In this document: one piece after another, positions 23,075-34,124 of the stretch
How the letters are laid out: each line of letters begins with the position of its first letter
Position numbering within the stretch: position 1 is the first letter of the stretch
Assembly (NCBI GenBank): GCA_036365145.1
Contig: JAEOAD010000031.1
Location: 11,876,001-11,940,000 of the forward strand
Direction of reading: 5' to 3'
DNA from: Orientallactaga sibirica
Taxonomy: Eukaryota > Chordata > Mammalia > Rodentia > Dipodidae
Length of the DNA: 64,000 nt
The notes under the pieces: generated by a model
Database searches by the model: none
Told to the model about the DNA's origin: nothing
The model's input: the letters and a program-made list of their open reading frames with translations, nothing else
Program-made: the position numbers and the translations under genes

Positions 23075-24150
23075 TAGCACCTGTTTGTGGCTCTGTAAGA
23101 TGATGACAAGATGATCCAAAAGCATTACTTGCCTAGTGCCTCCGTGACCCACAGATCACTCCTGATATCCGCGCAGGTGCTCTTGAAGTTGATGGCCCAT
23201 CATGGTGCTTGTGCCTGTGGGTGGAGAGCATCCTAGGCCCGCGGCTCATGCTGAGTGACTGTCTCTGTGTGTGGACAATGTAAGGCTGTGTTCTCCATCC
23301 TTTTACTGCCTCCTGAATGTGCTGTCCTGCCACCTTCTAACCATCCAGAATAGTGGAAGCCTTGGGGGGGGGAGCACCCTGGACAGTCACTGCCAAATGT
23401 TAATGAGGGGCCCACTCAGAGGCCCTTGACCTCTGTCCTTGAGCTTTGCTACCTTGCCAGCTTAGAAGAGTGATTTATTGAACAGGAGATGGAGGAAATC
23501 ACCCTGCTAAATTTATGACCCTTTGCTCCAGCATTACTGCTCAAGCCTCCGGCCATGCAATTAGAGGTGGTTAGGCAGTTACAATGCAAAATTAATTCTG
23601 TGAGCTGTCTGCATGCTTATGGGTGAACAGCTCCCAGGCAGGAGCAATTCAAGCTGGCAAGTGTGCTTCCTGGCCTGTGGCAAGGTTATGAGTTCTCCTG
23701 GGAAGGGCCTGAGAGCCTGTTCTGGTATGTAGGGGACCAAGGACAACCCAGGGCTTGAGTCTACAAACCTGAAATTCCCTGTAAGGCAAGGAGTCGGCCC
23801 CTAAATGCACTTTTGTGTGTAGGGGGTTAGGGATGGCATTGTTTTCCAACAAGGGGCCTGCTTTTCCTGGCCTTAGGGAAGGCCAGACCTCAATTCTAGA
23901 CCAAGCTAAATAACCTTAGCCAAGTTGCTCAGCTTCTCTTTCCCCCAACACCCCCTTTACCACCCTTCATGTAAGGCAAAAAGAATGAGAGAAGGAGGTC
24001 CAGTTACAGCAAGAGTGTCTTCTTTGCCCTGCAAAGCAGCAAGCTTCGCATGTCCAATGTGCCTGGTACCTTTTCCCATGTGGAATGTTAATTTCTTTCC
24101 TTTAAAGCCCATAATCTTCTCCCTGTCATCTTCTTTTCTTTTTAAAACTC
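23075..24150. other. Unannotated DNA with candidate conserved block
   Basis: The 23465-23650 stretch is the most conserved-looking non-repeat piece here (see findings). A G run lies at 23366-23373. Other parts are not recognised. Confidence 0.4.
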
Positions 24151-24154
24151 ATTT

Positions 24155-24366
24155 TAAATTTTTTTAATTTTATTTCATTTAAACTTATTTATTAGAGAGA
24201 GAGGAAAAGGAATGGGTGTACCAGGACCTCTAGCCACTGCAAACGAACTCCAGATTCATGTGCAACCATGCGCATCTGGCTTACTTGAATACTGGTGAAT
24301 CAAACAACCTGGGTCTTTAGGCTTTGCAGGCAAGCACCTTAACCACTAAGCCATCTATCCAGCCCT
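24155..24366 (-). mobile_element. Dip SINE
   Basis: The T-rich tail and GAGAGAGAGG lead through ACCTCTAGCCACTGCAAACG, AACTCCAGATTCATGTGC and TGGTGAATCAAACAACCTGGG to AACCACTAAGCCATCTATCCAG. The B box is disrupted by a small insertion (CAAACAACC). Confidence 0.88.
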
Positions 24367-24559
24367 CCTTTTCTTTTTTTTCTTTAATCAAGATCTCATG
24401 TATTTCTGAACCTTAACAGAGCTTCTCTCCTTAGGAAGCCCCAACTTCCCTCTGCACACCCAGCTTGATAACCTCTTTTTGCGTCCCTTCCTCACTCTCT
24501 CCTGAAAGCATCTCTGTGGACCTTTTATCTTTCTAAACCAAAGACTACAGAATATGCTA

Positions 24560-24790
24560 CAAAAATCTTAGATGTGTTGTAATTTTCCAGGTTGTATATT
24601 GTTGGTATTTTTAAATTCACTTGAAAAACACAAAACATAAAATGTACCACTTTAATCATCAACAAGTATATAGTTCAGTACTAAGTAAAATATGGTTGTG
24701 TGCCTCATTTCCAGACACTGTCTGTTTTGCATTTATTTCATTTACCATATCTCCAAAGTTCATACATGTTGTAGCCTAAGTCAGAATCTT
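24560..24790 (-). mobile_element. Old L1 (L1M-like) fragment, left part
   Basis: TTTTTAAATTCACTTGAAAAAC, AAAATGTACCACTTTAATC and TTCCAGACACTGTCTG, continuing past the Dip at 25004 as GTGGAACAGTTTTCCATC and ATACATCCCATATGC, follow the order of old L1 3' ends. It is split by the Dip SINE. Confidence 0.5.
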
Positions 24791-24791
24791 T

Positions 24792-25003
24792 TTTTAAAAT
24801 TTAATTTTATTTATTTATTTGCAAGCAGAGAGAGAGAGAGAAGACAGACAGAGAGAGAATGGGCATGCCAGGGCCTCCAGCCACTGTAAACAAACTCCAG
24901 ATGCATGTGCCCCTTGTGCATCTCGCTTACGTGGGAATTGAACCTGGGTCCTTTGGCTTCGCAGGCAAATGCCTTAATGACTAAGCCATCTGTCCAGCCC
25001 AGA
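24792..25003 (-). mobile_element. Dip SINE
   Basis: Well-preserved antisense copy: TTATTTATTTATTTGCAAGC, (GA)n, ATGGGCATGCCAGGGCCTCC, GTGGGAATTGAACCTGGGTC (B-box region) and GACTAAGCCATCTGTCCAGCCC. Flanks CAGAATCTTTTTTT and CAGAATTTCCTTTTTT look like a TSD. Confidence 0.9.
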
Positions 25004-25240
25004 ATTTCCTTTTTTAAAGTGGAACAGTTTTCCATCATATACATCCCATATGCATGTGTTCATAGACACTTCAGTTGCTTCCACCATTGAGATATTGTGG
25101 ATAATGCTATAGTGCACACATATGTGGAAATACCTCGTTTAATCCTTTCTTTCAATTCTCTTGGAAATGCTGAATTGCATGTATGTTGGGGCTGCCATAT
25201 TATCTTCTGTAACTCCCACACAGTTTCATTGTTTTAATGA
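25004..25240 (-). mobile_element. Old L1 (L1M-like) fragment, right part
   Basis: It resumes after the Dip with TTTCCATCATATACATCCCA, GTGGATAATGCTATAGTGCAC, TTGGAAATGCTGAATTGCATG and GCTGCCATATTATCTTC, in the order of antisense L1M 3' sequence. Confidence 0.5.
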
Positions 25241-25244
25241 TAAA

Positions 25245-26820
25245 ATAGAAGAATTAAACATCTCACATGGGAAAAGATTCAAGACACACAGGAGATTCAA
25301 GCTGATGATAAAATGGGAGGATTCTAGCAAACAATTGGAGCTCAAAATGAGAGGCAGAAGTCTCGCTGACCTGGTTGGGCCATGATTCTAGCATAGTCCC
25401 TCCTCTCCCCAGGCCACCTCTTGCTGGTTTCCAATGAAACAGTTTCTGTTCCTCTTGTTTCTTCAGATCCAAAGCTTGTGTCGGCTTCCCATTACTGCCC
25501 GTCCTGGTGCCTTAGCATCCCTCAGTGGGTCCTTTGGCCATGTTCTCCCTTCTAGCAACAGTCTTCTACTGAGTGCCCTTCAGTGGAAACATACAAATGC
25601 ACATCTTGGTTAATGGAATACCATAAGAGCCCGCTAACCTTGGGTACCTGGTTCAGCTTCTCTGTACCTCATTCTCCCGCATCTGTAACTGCTCCTTTAA
25701 GATTGTTGACACAGGTCAGTTGGTAGACCAACCCTAAACAACTCCACCAGAAACAGCTTCAAAATAACATGGTACAAGCCTGTTGCAGAAGCCCACCTGA
25801 ACATGTACCTCAGCTGTATGAGTTTCACAAGTAGAACTTTATTGGTTAAATGTCAGCATATTTAAATATCTTAGTAACTCTTTGTGAAATGTTTAAAAAA
25901 AAAAAAAAAAGAAGATTGTTGACTTAAAACAATGACTAAAACCCTAAAACCTAGGGAGCCCTTCTTAAGTGTTTGCTCTTACTGAGTTTTTTATTTGTTT
26001 GTTTATTTGTTTGTTTGTTTGTTTGCTTGCTTGTTTTTGGCACAGTCCCTCTTAAGATGGAGCAGCTGTCATAAACCACTGTGGCTGTCTTCTTATGCCA
26101 TAGGCCCTTCAGAGGTCCAGCAGTTGCTGGTCTCTGGGCCAAGAGGCATGATGTTCAAGGCTGACAAGAGGGTCAAGGCTGACATGCTTCAGGGTCCCTA
26201 CTGTGGCTCAATCTTTTCCCAGCACCTTTAGCAGAGCAGTGAGGCTGCAAAGCTTGCCTCTGAGTGGCTTCAACCTCACACAGCCGAGGTCCTGCCAGCC
26301 CACCTTGGAGCTCGGCTGCCCTGCTTCTCCTCTGGCAAGCAGAGAGTAGGGATACTGTGACAAGGCCTGGAGGGTGATGTGGGGGAGTCTGCCAGGTGGC
26401 CCCTACTTTCCTGAGAGTCCTTCTTAGAGGAAGCATCTCAGGTTGAGATGAGAACGCCTGAGCCCTGCAGGAGGGAACGTTAATCAGGTGCTTCTGCCAA
26501 GTGGAACTGGTGAGGGCCAGCCTGAAGAGGGAGTCTGGGAGGCTGAACAAACACAGATGCTCACACTCCTTGCACTCACACACATGAACTCTTACAGACA
26601 CCCACTAATGTCCATGCACTCACATGAGCACACTCTTGCAAGCTCCAGGTGCAGCAGAAACATCACCTTTTCTGCAACTTCCAGCAATACACATTAAAAC
26701 CACCTCTTGACACACCCAGCTCACAAGCATTCTCCATTGTTCTGTTACTTAGAGTGAGCACCGAAAGCCTAAGTGAGCTGCTGCTGGACAGGTTCCGCTC
26801 CGAGCAGTGAACTGTGGACT
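25245..26820. other. Unannotated DNA with simple repeats
   Basis: An A run of about 17 at 25893-25909 and (TTTG)n at 25995-26037 are present. A 142-codon minus-strand frame (26173-26601) lies in the GC-richer part and shows no domain, signal peptide or similarity that I recognise. CA-rich words at 26560-26650 are low-complexity. Confidence 0.4.
25995..26037 (+). repeat. (TTTG)n repeat
   Basis: About ten TTTG-like units with two C substitutions (GCTTGCTTG) near the 3' end. Confidence 0.9.
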
Positions 26821-26824
26821 GGAT

Positions 26825-27300
26825 TTACTCTTTCTGCAAATATTTAGTAAATAGTTCCATGAGGTTGGCCTAAGGCTGGGTTCTGGGAATATGATGATGA
26901 TGCAGGAAAAGACAGACAAAGCTCCTAGTCTCATGGGGTTTACATTCTACTTGGGGAGGGGGGAGAGTAGAGTCAGACAAAAAGGAAACAATGAGTGAGT
27001 AAACACCATGATGGCACATTCTAAAGAACACCATAAGAGAGGGACACTGCAGGTACAGCGAACAGCATGCACTCGGCCCTATGGCACACAGAGGAAGAGA
27101 ACTTGCTGTGTAGGAGAAACCATGCAAAATCTCCTGGGGCAGAATGACTAGAAAGGGATGGAGAAGGTAAAAGGTGGCCATGGTTGGTCCTGTGGGCCTC
27201 ATCGGGGTTCTGGAATGTTTCACTGGGTGAAATAGAAACCCATGCCTGACTATTTTGAATAGCAGTGATGCAGTCTGATCACGCTTGCCACTATGTGAAC
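26825..27300 (+). mobile_element. L2 LINE 3' fragment
   Basis: CTGCAAATATTTAGTAAATAG, GGTTCTGGGAATATGATGATG, AAGACAGACAAAGCTCCTAG and CTCATGGGGTTTACATTCTA follow the well-known order of L2 3' ends, then decay. The overlapping 157-codon minus-strand frame is antisense to it. Confidence 0.65.
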
Positions 27301-27348
27301 AGGCGGATAACTTATTTTCAGCAGTTGGATGAAAGTAGTACAAGCCTG

Positions 27349-27556
27349 GGCTGGAGGGATGGCTTAGCAGTTAAGGCACTTGCCTGCTAAGCCTAAGGAC
27401 CCAGGTTCGATTCCCCAGTACCCATATAAGCCAGATGAATGAAGGGGAACATGCGTCTGGAGTTCATTTGCAGTGGCTGGATGCCCTGGTGTGACCATTC
27501 TTTCTCTATCTGCCTCTCCCTCTCTCAAAATGGATCAACAAATAAAATTTTAAAAG
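27349..27556 (+). mobile_element. Dip SINE with intact Pol III boxes
   Basis: It begins GGGCTGGAGGGATGGCTTAG. The A-box-like TGGCTTAGCAG lies near 27360-27370 and a perfect B box GGTTCGATTCC at 27404-27414. The CT-rich part and AAATAAAATTTTAAAAG tail follow. Flanks TACAAGCCTGG and TACAAGTCTGG are a probable TSD. One of the best-preserved promoters in the window. Confidence 0.92.
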
Positions 27557-28160
27557 AAGAAAGTCATACAAGTCTGGAGGAGAGTAAATATCAGCTCAGA
27601 TAGAGGTAGGGTGAAGTGGGGGAGGTAGGTGGGGAAAGAAAGAATCCAGAAGACTCCCCCAACTTTTGAGTCTCTCCCAAACTCAGAAGACTTAGAAATG
27701 ATTCCATTTTCTATATATGGGTTGGGCACTTGCCTGCTGTCATCCTGCCCCTCCCCTATCCACCCCTGCCCCTCCTAATCAGGGCGGGGAGCCAGGCTGC
27801 ATATCTTTAAAGGTAAAACATACTCTTGCTTTGGGGTTAGTCTTGAGCAGCCTGTGGGCCCTAATAACATCACTGGCTGGCCATCACCAGAAAAAATGGA
27901 TTCCAGGTACCATCACTGGACTGCCTAGGAGCTCTGAGGCTAGAGCAGACAGAAGCAATAGCCACTATCTGTAGGATAGGGGTGGGGGTGTTCTGAAGGT
28001 GGCCTGTGCTGCCTGTTTCACCTAGGCTTACTTCTCTCTACTTAAGTCAAGGGAAGCAGTCCTAAAATGTATTTGAAAAAATATTGAGGCCTGACCTATC
28101 ATCTTTGAAGTCAAACATGTCAGAGTCAAACTTTTCCCTCTAGTGGCCTCTGGCCAAAAC
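27557..28160. other. Unannotated unique DNA
   Basis: C-rich CCTGCCCCTCCCCTATCCAC at 27745 is the only unusual composition. No exon or repeat is recognised. Confidence 0.35.
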
Positions 28161-28164
28161 ATTA

Positions 28165-28768
28165 ACATACAGATTGTGCATTCCTGATCTAAAAAATATA
28201 AGACACAAAATGATCCAAAATCTGAGAGTTTTTTTTTTGAGAGAGAGAGAGACAGAGAGAGAGGGAGAGGAAGACAGATAGAGATGAGTGTGCCAGCAGC
28301 CTCTCAGCTGCTGCAAACGAAATCCAGATGCATACATCCCCTTGTGGTCAAGTGTGGCATTGTGGCGCCCTTGTGTCACTTTGCATCTGGCTAAATGTGG
28401 GACCTGGAGATTGGAACCGGTGTTGTTAGGCTTAGGAGGCAGGCGCCTTAACCGCTAAGCCATCTCTCCAGCCCCAAATCTGAGAGTTTTTAACAGCAAC
28501 ATGCTGCTGTAAGTGGAAAATGCCACACTTGACTTCATGGAACATTTTGCAGCCACAATACAAGACTCCAAGCATACATACTGCATAGAATTAGCTTCAG
28601 GCTACATGTGCAAAGTGTATATGGGACATGAATGACTTCTGTGTTGAGACTTGAGATCCATCCCAAGAGACCTCATTACATATATGCAAACCTTCCAATG
28701 TCTGAAATAGTTTTCATCCCAAGCATTTCAGATAAGTTATTACAAGCTGGATATTCCTTAGGAATTAA
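28165..28768 (-). mobile_element. Tigger-like DNA transposon fossil, split by Dip
   Basis: GTGCATTCCTGATCTAAAAAA and AAAATGATCCAAAATCTGAG precede the Dip. GAAAATGCCACACTTGACTTC, TTAGCTTCAGGCTACATGTG, GGGACATGAATGACTTCTGT, CATTACATATATGCAAACCTTCC and AGCTGGATATTCC follow it. This is the reverse order of the same pogo/Tigger-type family seen at 5650. Non-coding. Confidence 0.65.
28217..28491 (-). mobile_element. Dip SINE, long-middle subfamily, with TSD
   Basis: The 16-mer AAATCTGAGAGTTTTT flanks it at 28218-28233 and 28476-28491. Inside: T-rich head, (GA)n at 28240-28270, CAGCCTCTCAGCTGCTGCAAAC, the extended GTGTGGCATTGTGGCGCCC middle and GCTAAGCCATCTCTCCAGCCCC 5' end. It disrupts a Tigger-like fossil. 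Confidence 0.92.
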
Positions 28769-28840
28769 AAGTATTTTTGACCGGTAAACCTCTCAAAGAC
28801 AGAAAACATATGCATTCTCTTTAAACAAAGAAAAAAGAAC

Positions 28841-29180
28841 GAGGACTTGGGAAATAGCTCAGTCAATCAAGATTTGCCATTCAAATATGAAGGCCTGAGT
28901 TTGGATCTCTAGCTCCCACATAAATGATTGGCAGCTGTGGTGGCTCGCCGGTAATTCTAGCACTTGATGAGTGGAGACAGGGGATCCACAGGGCAAGCTG
29001 GCTGGCTACACTAGCTAAATGAATGAGCTCTGGCTCAAATAAGAAACCCTGCCTTAGTAAGTAAAGTGTAGAGTGATTGAGGAAGACGCCCGACATCAAC
29101 CTCTGACCTCCACAAGCAGACACATGCACATACAACACACCACCACCACAACCACCACCAACCAACAACAAACAAACATA
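28841..29180 (+). mobile_element. B4 SINE
   Basis: GGACTTGGGAAATAGCTCAG (ID-like head), GCCTGAGTTTGGATCTCTAG, GTAATTCTAGCACTTGATGAG, GTGGAGACAGGGGATCCACAG, GAGTGATTGAGGAAGACGCC and CTCTGACCTCCACAAGCAGA are in order, ending in a CACCACCA-rich tail. The minus-strand frames of 147 and 116 codons here are antisense to this repeat. Confidence 0.82.
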
Positions 29181-31340
29181 AAAACAAACAGAAAGAATAA
29201 GAGGACAGCAAGTGACTGGATTTGCCAGGGATAGAAGAAGGTGACCCGTATTGGAGCCCAAGTCCCTTTGCCATAGAACATTCCAAATGTGTGTGGTCTG
29301 ATAAAGCAGAAATGTCCTCCTCATCGGTCATGCCAAGAGCCGAGCTGTCATCAGAAGACCTCAACAGTGGGAATGGTTCAGTCATTGTGAGACAGGAAAG
29401 TGATGGGATGTTTTACCATTATTACAGGGAGTGGTTGGAAGAGTAGTTTACATTGGGCTTTGGAGTACAGAATCAAGTATGGGGGGGAAAACTTGGAGGA
29501 ATTTTAGCAGTTTTTCTAGACATGTTGCTAGTGTCGTTTTGTTAAATTAAAAGGAAAGAAGGTAATAAGAACCTGTTTTCCCAGGTTAGGTATAGTCATG
29601 CTTAAAGGCTATAAAGGAAGTGCAATTGATCTTAGTGACCAAAATTCCCCTCCCACATGGGCTGGGTTGGGTCCTTCCAGGAACATTCAGCTAGCGGCAG
29701 CCTGCTGTGGTGTCTACAGTGTGGGCTCCTGGGAGAGTTTATAATCTAATTGTGTGAGGGTAGTGTTCAGAGACCGTTCCTTCATCCTTAGCCACTTCTC
29801 TCAGTAACAGCTTAAAGGAAGCTTCTTGTCCTGGGCCCTGATGACCACAGGATGGGATGTGGAATGAGAAGCAGCATGCGCTGACCTTTGCCCCTTACAT
29901 TGACTTCCTTGGCTTTACCTGGAGCTGTGGGTTGCAGAACTATGGGCTGCAGGAAACTCAGTTCTTTGGAAACACCACCCATGCCCTTTCTGGGACCTCG
30001 CTTCCTCATGAGGCTTCTGTGATAAGCCCTCTCTGTGCTGAGGATGGTCTTTTAAGAATGTGGTGTGGTGAAAACTCAGAAATCCAGCATTTAAAATCTT
30101 GATCTCTTTTGGGGCTGACCTTCTGGAAGGTACTCCCATGCCTACTGTTTAGTAACATGACACTGGCATGATTTTACTATCATTTTGCTTCTCTTTTTAG
30201 AGGTACCCAGATGCCTGGATACTCTGCACTTCCTCTTCTGGAAGTCTTCTCTGCTCTAAAAATTCTATGGCGAACCTTTTTTGGGTGGGCTGAAGCCCTC
30301 AGATAACATGAGAAGCCTGGTTATCATTTGGCAGAAAGTGGCCCCTGTGGACAGCACCACTTTCTTTTGCAACAGGGGCAGCAGGCCTGGCCCACTAGTC
30401 CTCAGCAATTTTGTCATTTGGTCAGCTCAGTGCAGTGTTTGTGAAAAGTTGAGTTCCCTCCCAGCCTTAACTCTGGATCTGGGCTTCTCAGGAGCAGCTG
30501 TGCTGGAAACAGGAAGTGACTGTGTTCTGAAAAGGGCAGGCTTTCTCCTTGTGCCCCACACCCAATCACATGGCCTTCTTGTTTATACCTCCTGATTGCT
30601 TGTGATTTTGAGACTCCTGGTCATCTGTGCTGTGCAGAGCACTGTCCTGGATGCCGGCTCCGTACTTGACGCAGCTGCTGGCAACTCCTCTGTGCTCAGA
30701 AAGCTCCAGAAAGTGATCACACCCCAGCTGGCAGGGGCCCCTCCAGTTTTACATGAGAATTGTTTATCCTCCCAACTGAACATTACTGTCAGCAGCAGCA
30801 ATACCTCACATGGCCAAATGAAGATAAGCTAGTTATTGACTTTTGCCTTCCTTCTTTGCCATCCACAACCTTGGAACTTTAGCAAGTGGGTACTGGTCTC
30901 CATTTATGCCAGCAGTTGATATGGGCCACCCTGCTCACCAGTGCCCTCCTCTTGGAAGGTTGGTGGTGCACTAGCCACACCCTCCCTCAGTGGGGCCCTG
31001 GGTGTGGCTCCTGGGAGGTGCTTCAAGTGTACAGGGCTTTTGAGAGTTCAAGATACAGGCAAACTAAGAAATGACTATGAATGCAGTGCTCTTTCATCAT
31101 CTTAATCATGCATGTATACTTCCAGGCCCACCAAGTGTGTGGCCATGTGATACTACAAGGAAGGGAGGGCGGGTGCCATTGGGGGACCCCAGGCCATGCT
31201 GCTGTATTTTTGCTAGTAAGCACGCACAGGGCAAGACTGAGTGTACATGAGTCTTGGTGGAGGGCATGTATTCTCATGCCCTGGGGAATTTAGGCTGAGA
31301 CTGAGGGTTAGTCCCCAAGACTCACAAGCTTTCAGATTGA
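29181..31340. other. Unannotated unique DNA
   Basis: No repeat is securely recognised. Several 60-100-codon frames exist on both strands. None shows a family signature or flanking splice sites that I would defend. A TTTTTAG|AGGTACCC acceptor-like word occurs at 30196, without a convincing exon after it. Confidence 0.4.
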
Positions 31341-31345
31341 AGCAG

Positions 31346-31495
31346 GGAGCTAGGTGTGGTGGCATGTTCTTGTAACCCCAGCACCTAGGAGGTGGAGACA
31401 GGAGGATACAGTGTTCAAAGTCATTTTCAGCTACAAAAAGAGTTAAAAGTCAGTCTGAGCAACATGAAATCCTGTCTCAAAAAAAAAAAAAAAAT
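31346..31495 (+). mobile_element. B1 SINE, diverged
   Basis: CTAGGTGTGGTGGCATGTTC, GTAACCCCAGCACCTAGGAG, GTGGAGACAGGAGGATAC, AGTCTGAGCAACATGAAATCC and TGTCTCAAAA, ending in an A run of 16 at 31478-31493. Confidence 0.82.
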
Positions 31496-31497
31496 CA

Positions 31498-31712
31498 GGG
31501 CTGGAGAGATGGCTTAGCGGTTAAGGCACCTGCCTGCAAAGCCTAAGAATGCCATTTGATTCTCCAGGTCCCACGTTTAGCCAGACGCACAATGTCGCAC
31601 ATGTGCACAAGGGGGCCCATGCGACTGGAGTTCATTCACAGCGGCTGAGAGGCTGCTGGCACGCCCATTCTCTCTCTCTCAAATTAAAAAAAATAAAAAT
31701 AAAAAAAACAAG
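31498..31712 (+). mobile_element. Dip SINE, long-middle subfamily, in B1 tail
   Basis: It starts GGGCTGGAGAGATGGCTTAG four bases after the B1 A run, so it probably inserted into the B1 tail. The A box TGGCTTAGCGG is intact and the B box is changed to ATTTGATTCTCC. The middle has the AATGTCGCACATGTGCAC extension. The tail is AAAAAAAATAAAAATAAAAA. Confidence 0.92.
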
Positions 31713-33230
31713 GCACAACCTGAAAGTATAGAGGAGTATAGCAGGGGTGCCTGTGTGGGCTGCCCACTGGAGTTCTGTGCTTGCAGACATGTGGGCTGGC
31801 TTTCCTGCTCTAAGAAGAGAGGAGACAGCACCCCTAGGAGTAGGTGAGACATCCAGGAAAGAAAGTGAATTTGGGTTGTAAAGTTGAAGGTCAGGGTCGG
31901 ACTATGGTGTCCTTGCGTCTTCTTAGAGCCTGAACAGCACCTCACATTCTCATTTCCTTCAGTAAGCTAGAGAACTTGTTATCCGGACATGAACCGAAAC
32001 TTTGGAAAATTGTTTCAACTTCTATCATCTTTGGTGAAAATCATTTCCTGTATTTAATCCCTGCTGAAAACTTGCCTATCCTCTGGCAGGTGCTGTCACT
32101 GTCCTTAAACATCGATAGACTTTCTCCCGGTGCTCATATTTCTCACCTGTGTCTGGGTGTGAGTGAGATGGGTGCTGGGGCAGGAGGTGGTAAAGATGCC
32201 TCTGTACTCAGGTAACTATGTTGCCCACATGTAAACTCAGTGGATGGTGGTGCTAGCTCCCTATGATCCAGCTGGGCGATCTGAAGACAAGTTCTTCATC
32301 TGCATGTGAGGTAGGGGGTGCCCTTCCCACCCCAGAAGGTTATCACGAGGATTCCGAGTAGCTGTAGAGGATGTGAAAGCAGAATCTGAGCTCCAGGAAG
32401 CTCCATAGAAGCACTGGGAATTACCCTTATCATGGAAGGCAGACAGATGGATTCTGCATGGGAGAGTTTGGCGAGATGGCAGGGACTGTGGAAGCATAAA
32501 CCAGTCTGCAGTGGTGGAGGGTGAAGAAGCAGCATTGTTCTCCATGGGCAGAGAGAGCTCAGCCTGCCATTGGCCCTTAATCCTGGGCCTTGAGCAAGTG
32601 GGGTCCCTAATCCAGGTGAATCAAGATGGCGTGGGGCAGGGGCGCTGTGCAATGAAGCAGGTGGTACCACACCCAGGTCATGATCCCTTGGGCTTTTGCT
32701 AGGAGACCTGAAATCCAGGCCATTCGTTCTAACAACTGAGGCACCTAGTATGTAACTAATCCTCTTCGGTTTTCCTTGTACTGCCCCATTTCTCTCTGGA
32801 TCCAATTTGCATTTTGTCATTTTTGTGGTTCACAATCTGTTTTCTCTTGCTCCCACTTTTTTGCATGGACGCTGGTGAGCATGTCATTGGTTGAACATCT
32901 CTGACAATGCTGAATTGCATGGTGGATGGAATGCTGATTCGGCCTTGAGTGTTCTGACGTCAGACTTCTAAGGAAATGGAAGCCAGGAGCTACCCACTGT
33001 GACTCCAGTGACAGAGAGCGAAAATCCAGTCTGAGAAAGATAACAACCAATTAAACATATCTCTCTGGCTTTCACGTCATCTGCCCAAGGAGTATAAACT
33101 CTTGTGTGTCTTCTCATGCTGAAGTCAGTTGCCGTACAGTCCTGGGGTGAGGGGGTTTGAAGCAGAGAACGGGACCTTGAGTGTCTATTCTTTTCATGAC
33201 ATGTGTAGTCACACACCACAAAATTCTCTG
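31713..33230. other. Unannotated DNA with a MIR-like patch
   Basis: CTTCATCTGCATGTGAGGTAG and TTATCACGAGGATTCCGAGTAG (about 32250-32420) look like a worn MIR. The 174-codon minus-strand frame (32296-32820) crosses that patch and has no recognisable domain. I treat it as non-coding. Confidence 0.4.
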
Positions 33231-34040
33231 GTTTAAAGTATAATCCCATGGCCTTTAGAATATTCATAAGGTGGTGTAATCATCACCATTGTCTAATTCC
33301 AGAGCATTTTCTTCATTCCCCAAAGAAATCCTACTAGCAATCACTTCCTGTCTCATATTCCCTGAACCCCTAGCAACCACTCATAAGCGGTCTGTCTCTA
33401 TGGGCTGTCTCTGCAGTGTTGCCCTTTCTGGACAGTTCATGTAAAGGTAGTTATGCAATATGTGATCTTTTGCATCTGACTTCTTAGCATCATGTTTTCA
33501 AAGTTTATCTGCATGATTATAATATATCAATATTTCATCAGAGCTAAATAATGATTCTTTGTACACAGATGACAGACATGGTTTATTGTCAGTTTGAGAC
33601 CCTTATGTGGTTTCTGCATTTGGCTACTGTGATGAATGCTGCTGGAAACACTCACGTGTAGTTTTCTGTGCAGACATATGTTTTCACTTCTCCAGGATGA
33701 ACAGCTAGGAGTGCAAATGTTGACTCTTTGAACATTTTGAGGAACCGTCCATCTTCCAAAGTGACCATGTCATTGTACGTTTTCCTGTAGTCATATAGAA
33801 GGCTTCCGGGTTCCTCACAACCTTATAAGCGCTTGTTACTGCCACAGTGCTTAAAGTGGTTTAGATTTGCATGGCCCTGATGGCACTGAGTGAGCATCGG
33901 TTCAGGAGATTATTGGCCATTTCTGGATTTTCTTGGGGAAAATGTCTGTCTAAATCCTATTTCCAATTTTTTTAAATGAAGTAATTATTTTTTTTTAATC
34001 ATTAAGTTGCAAGAGGTTTTTTTTATGTTTTCTAGGTACT
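33230..34040 (-). mobile_element. Old L1 (L1M-like) 3' region
   Basis: CATAAGGTGGTGTAATCATC, ATCACTTCCTGTCTCATATTC, CCCTAGCAACCACTCATAAG, TTCATGTAAAGGTAGTTATG, AACACTCACGTGTAGTTTTC, GCTAGGAGTGCAAATGTTG and TTTTCCTGTAGTCATATAGA follow, antisense, the classic order of old mammalian L1 3' ends over about 0.8 kb. No intact ORF2. Confidence 0.72.
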
Positions 34041-34124
34041 AAATTCTATTTTGACAAATAATTAGCAAATATCCCTTCCTTTCCTATAGCTTGACTTTAG
34101 TATATAATTTTGGTTTTCTTTATT

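Noticed and set aside
26173..26601. 142-codon minus-strand open frame
   Set aside because: GC-driven low stop density and a CA-rich repeat at its start; no recognisable family.
27349..27420. tRNA gene suggested by A- and B-box matches
   Set aside because: The boxes belong to a tRNA-derived Dip SINE. No cloverleaf or acceptor stem is present.
30190..30300. Possible splice acceptor (CTTCTCTTTTTAG) with downstream exon
   Set aside because: The following frame shows no family resemblance and no plausible donor that preserves it.
32296..32820. 174-codon minus-strand open frame in mostly unique DNA
   Set aside because: Leu/Pro/Ser-rich without a domain, signal or splice context, and it crosses a MIR-like patch. 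A cross-species frame-conservation test would be needed to revive it.
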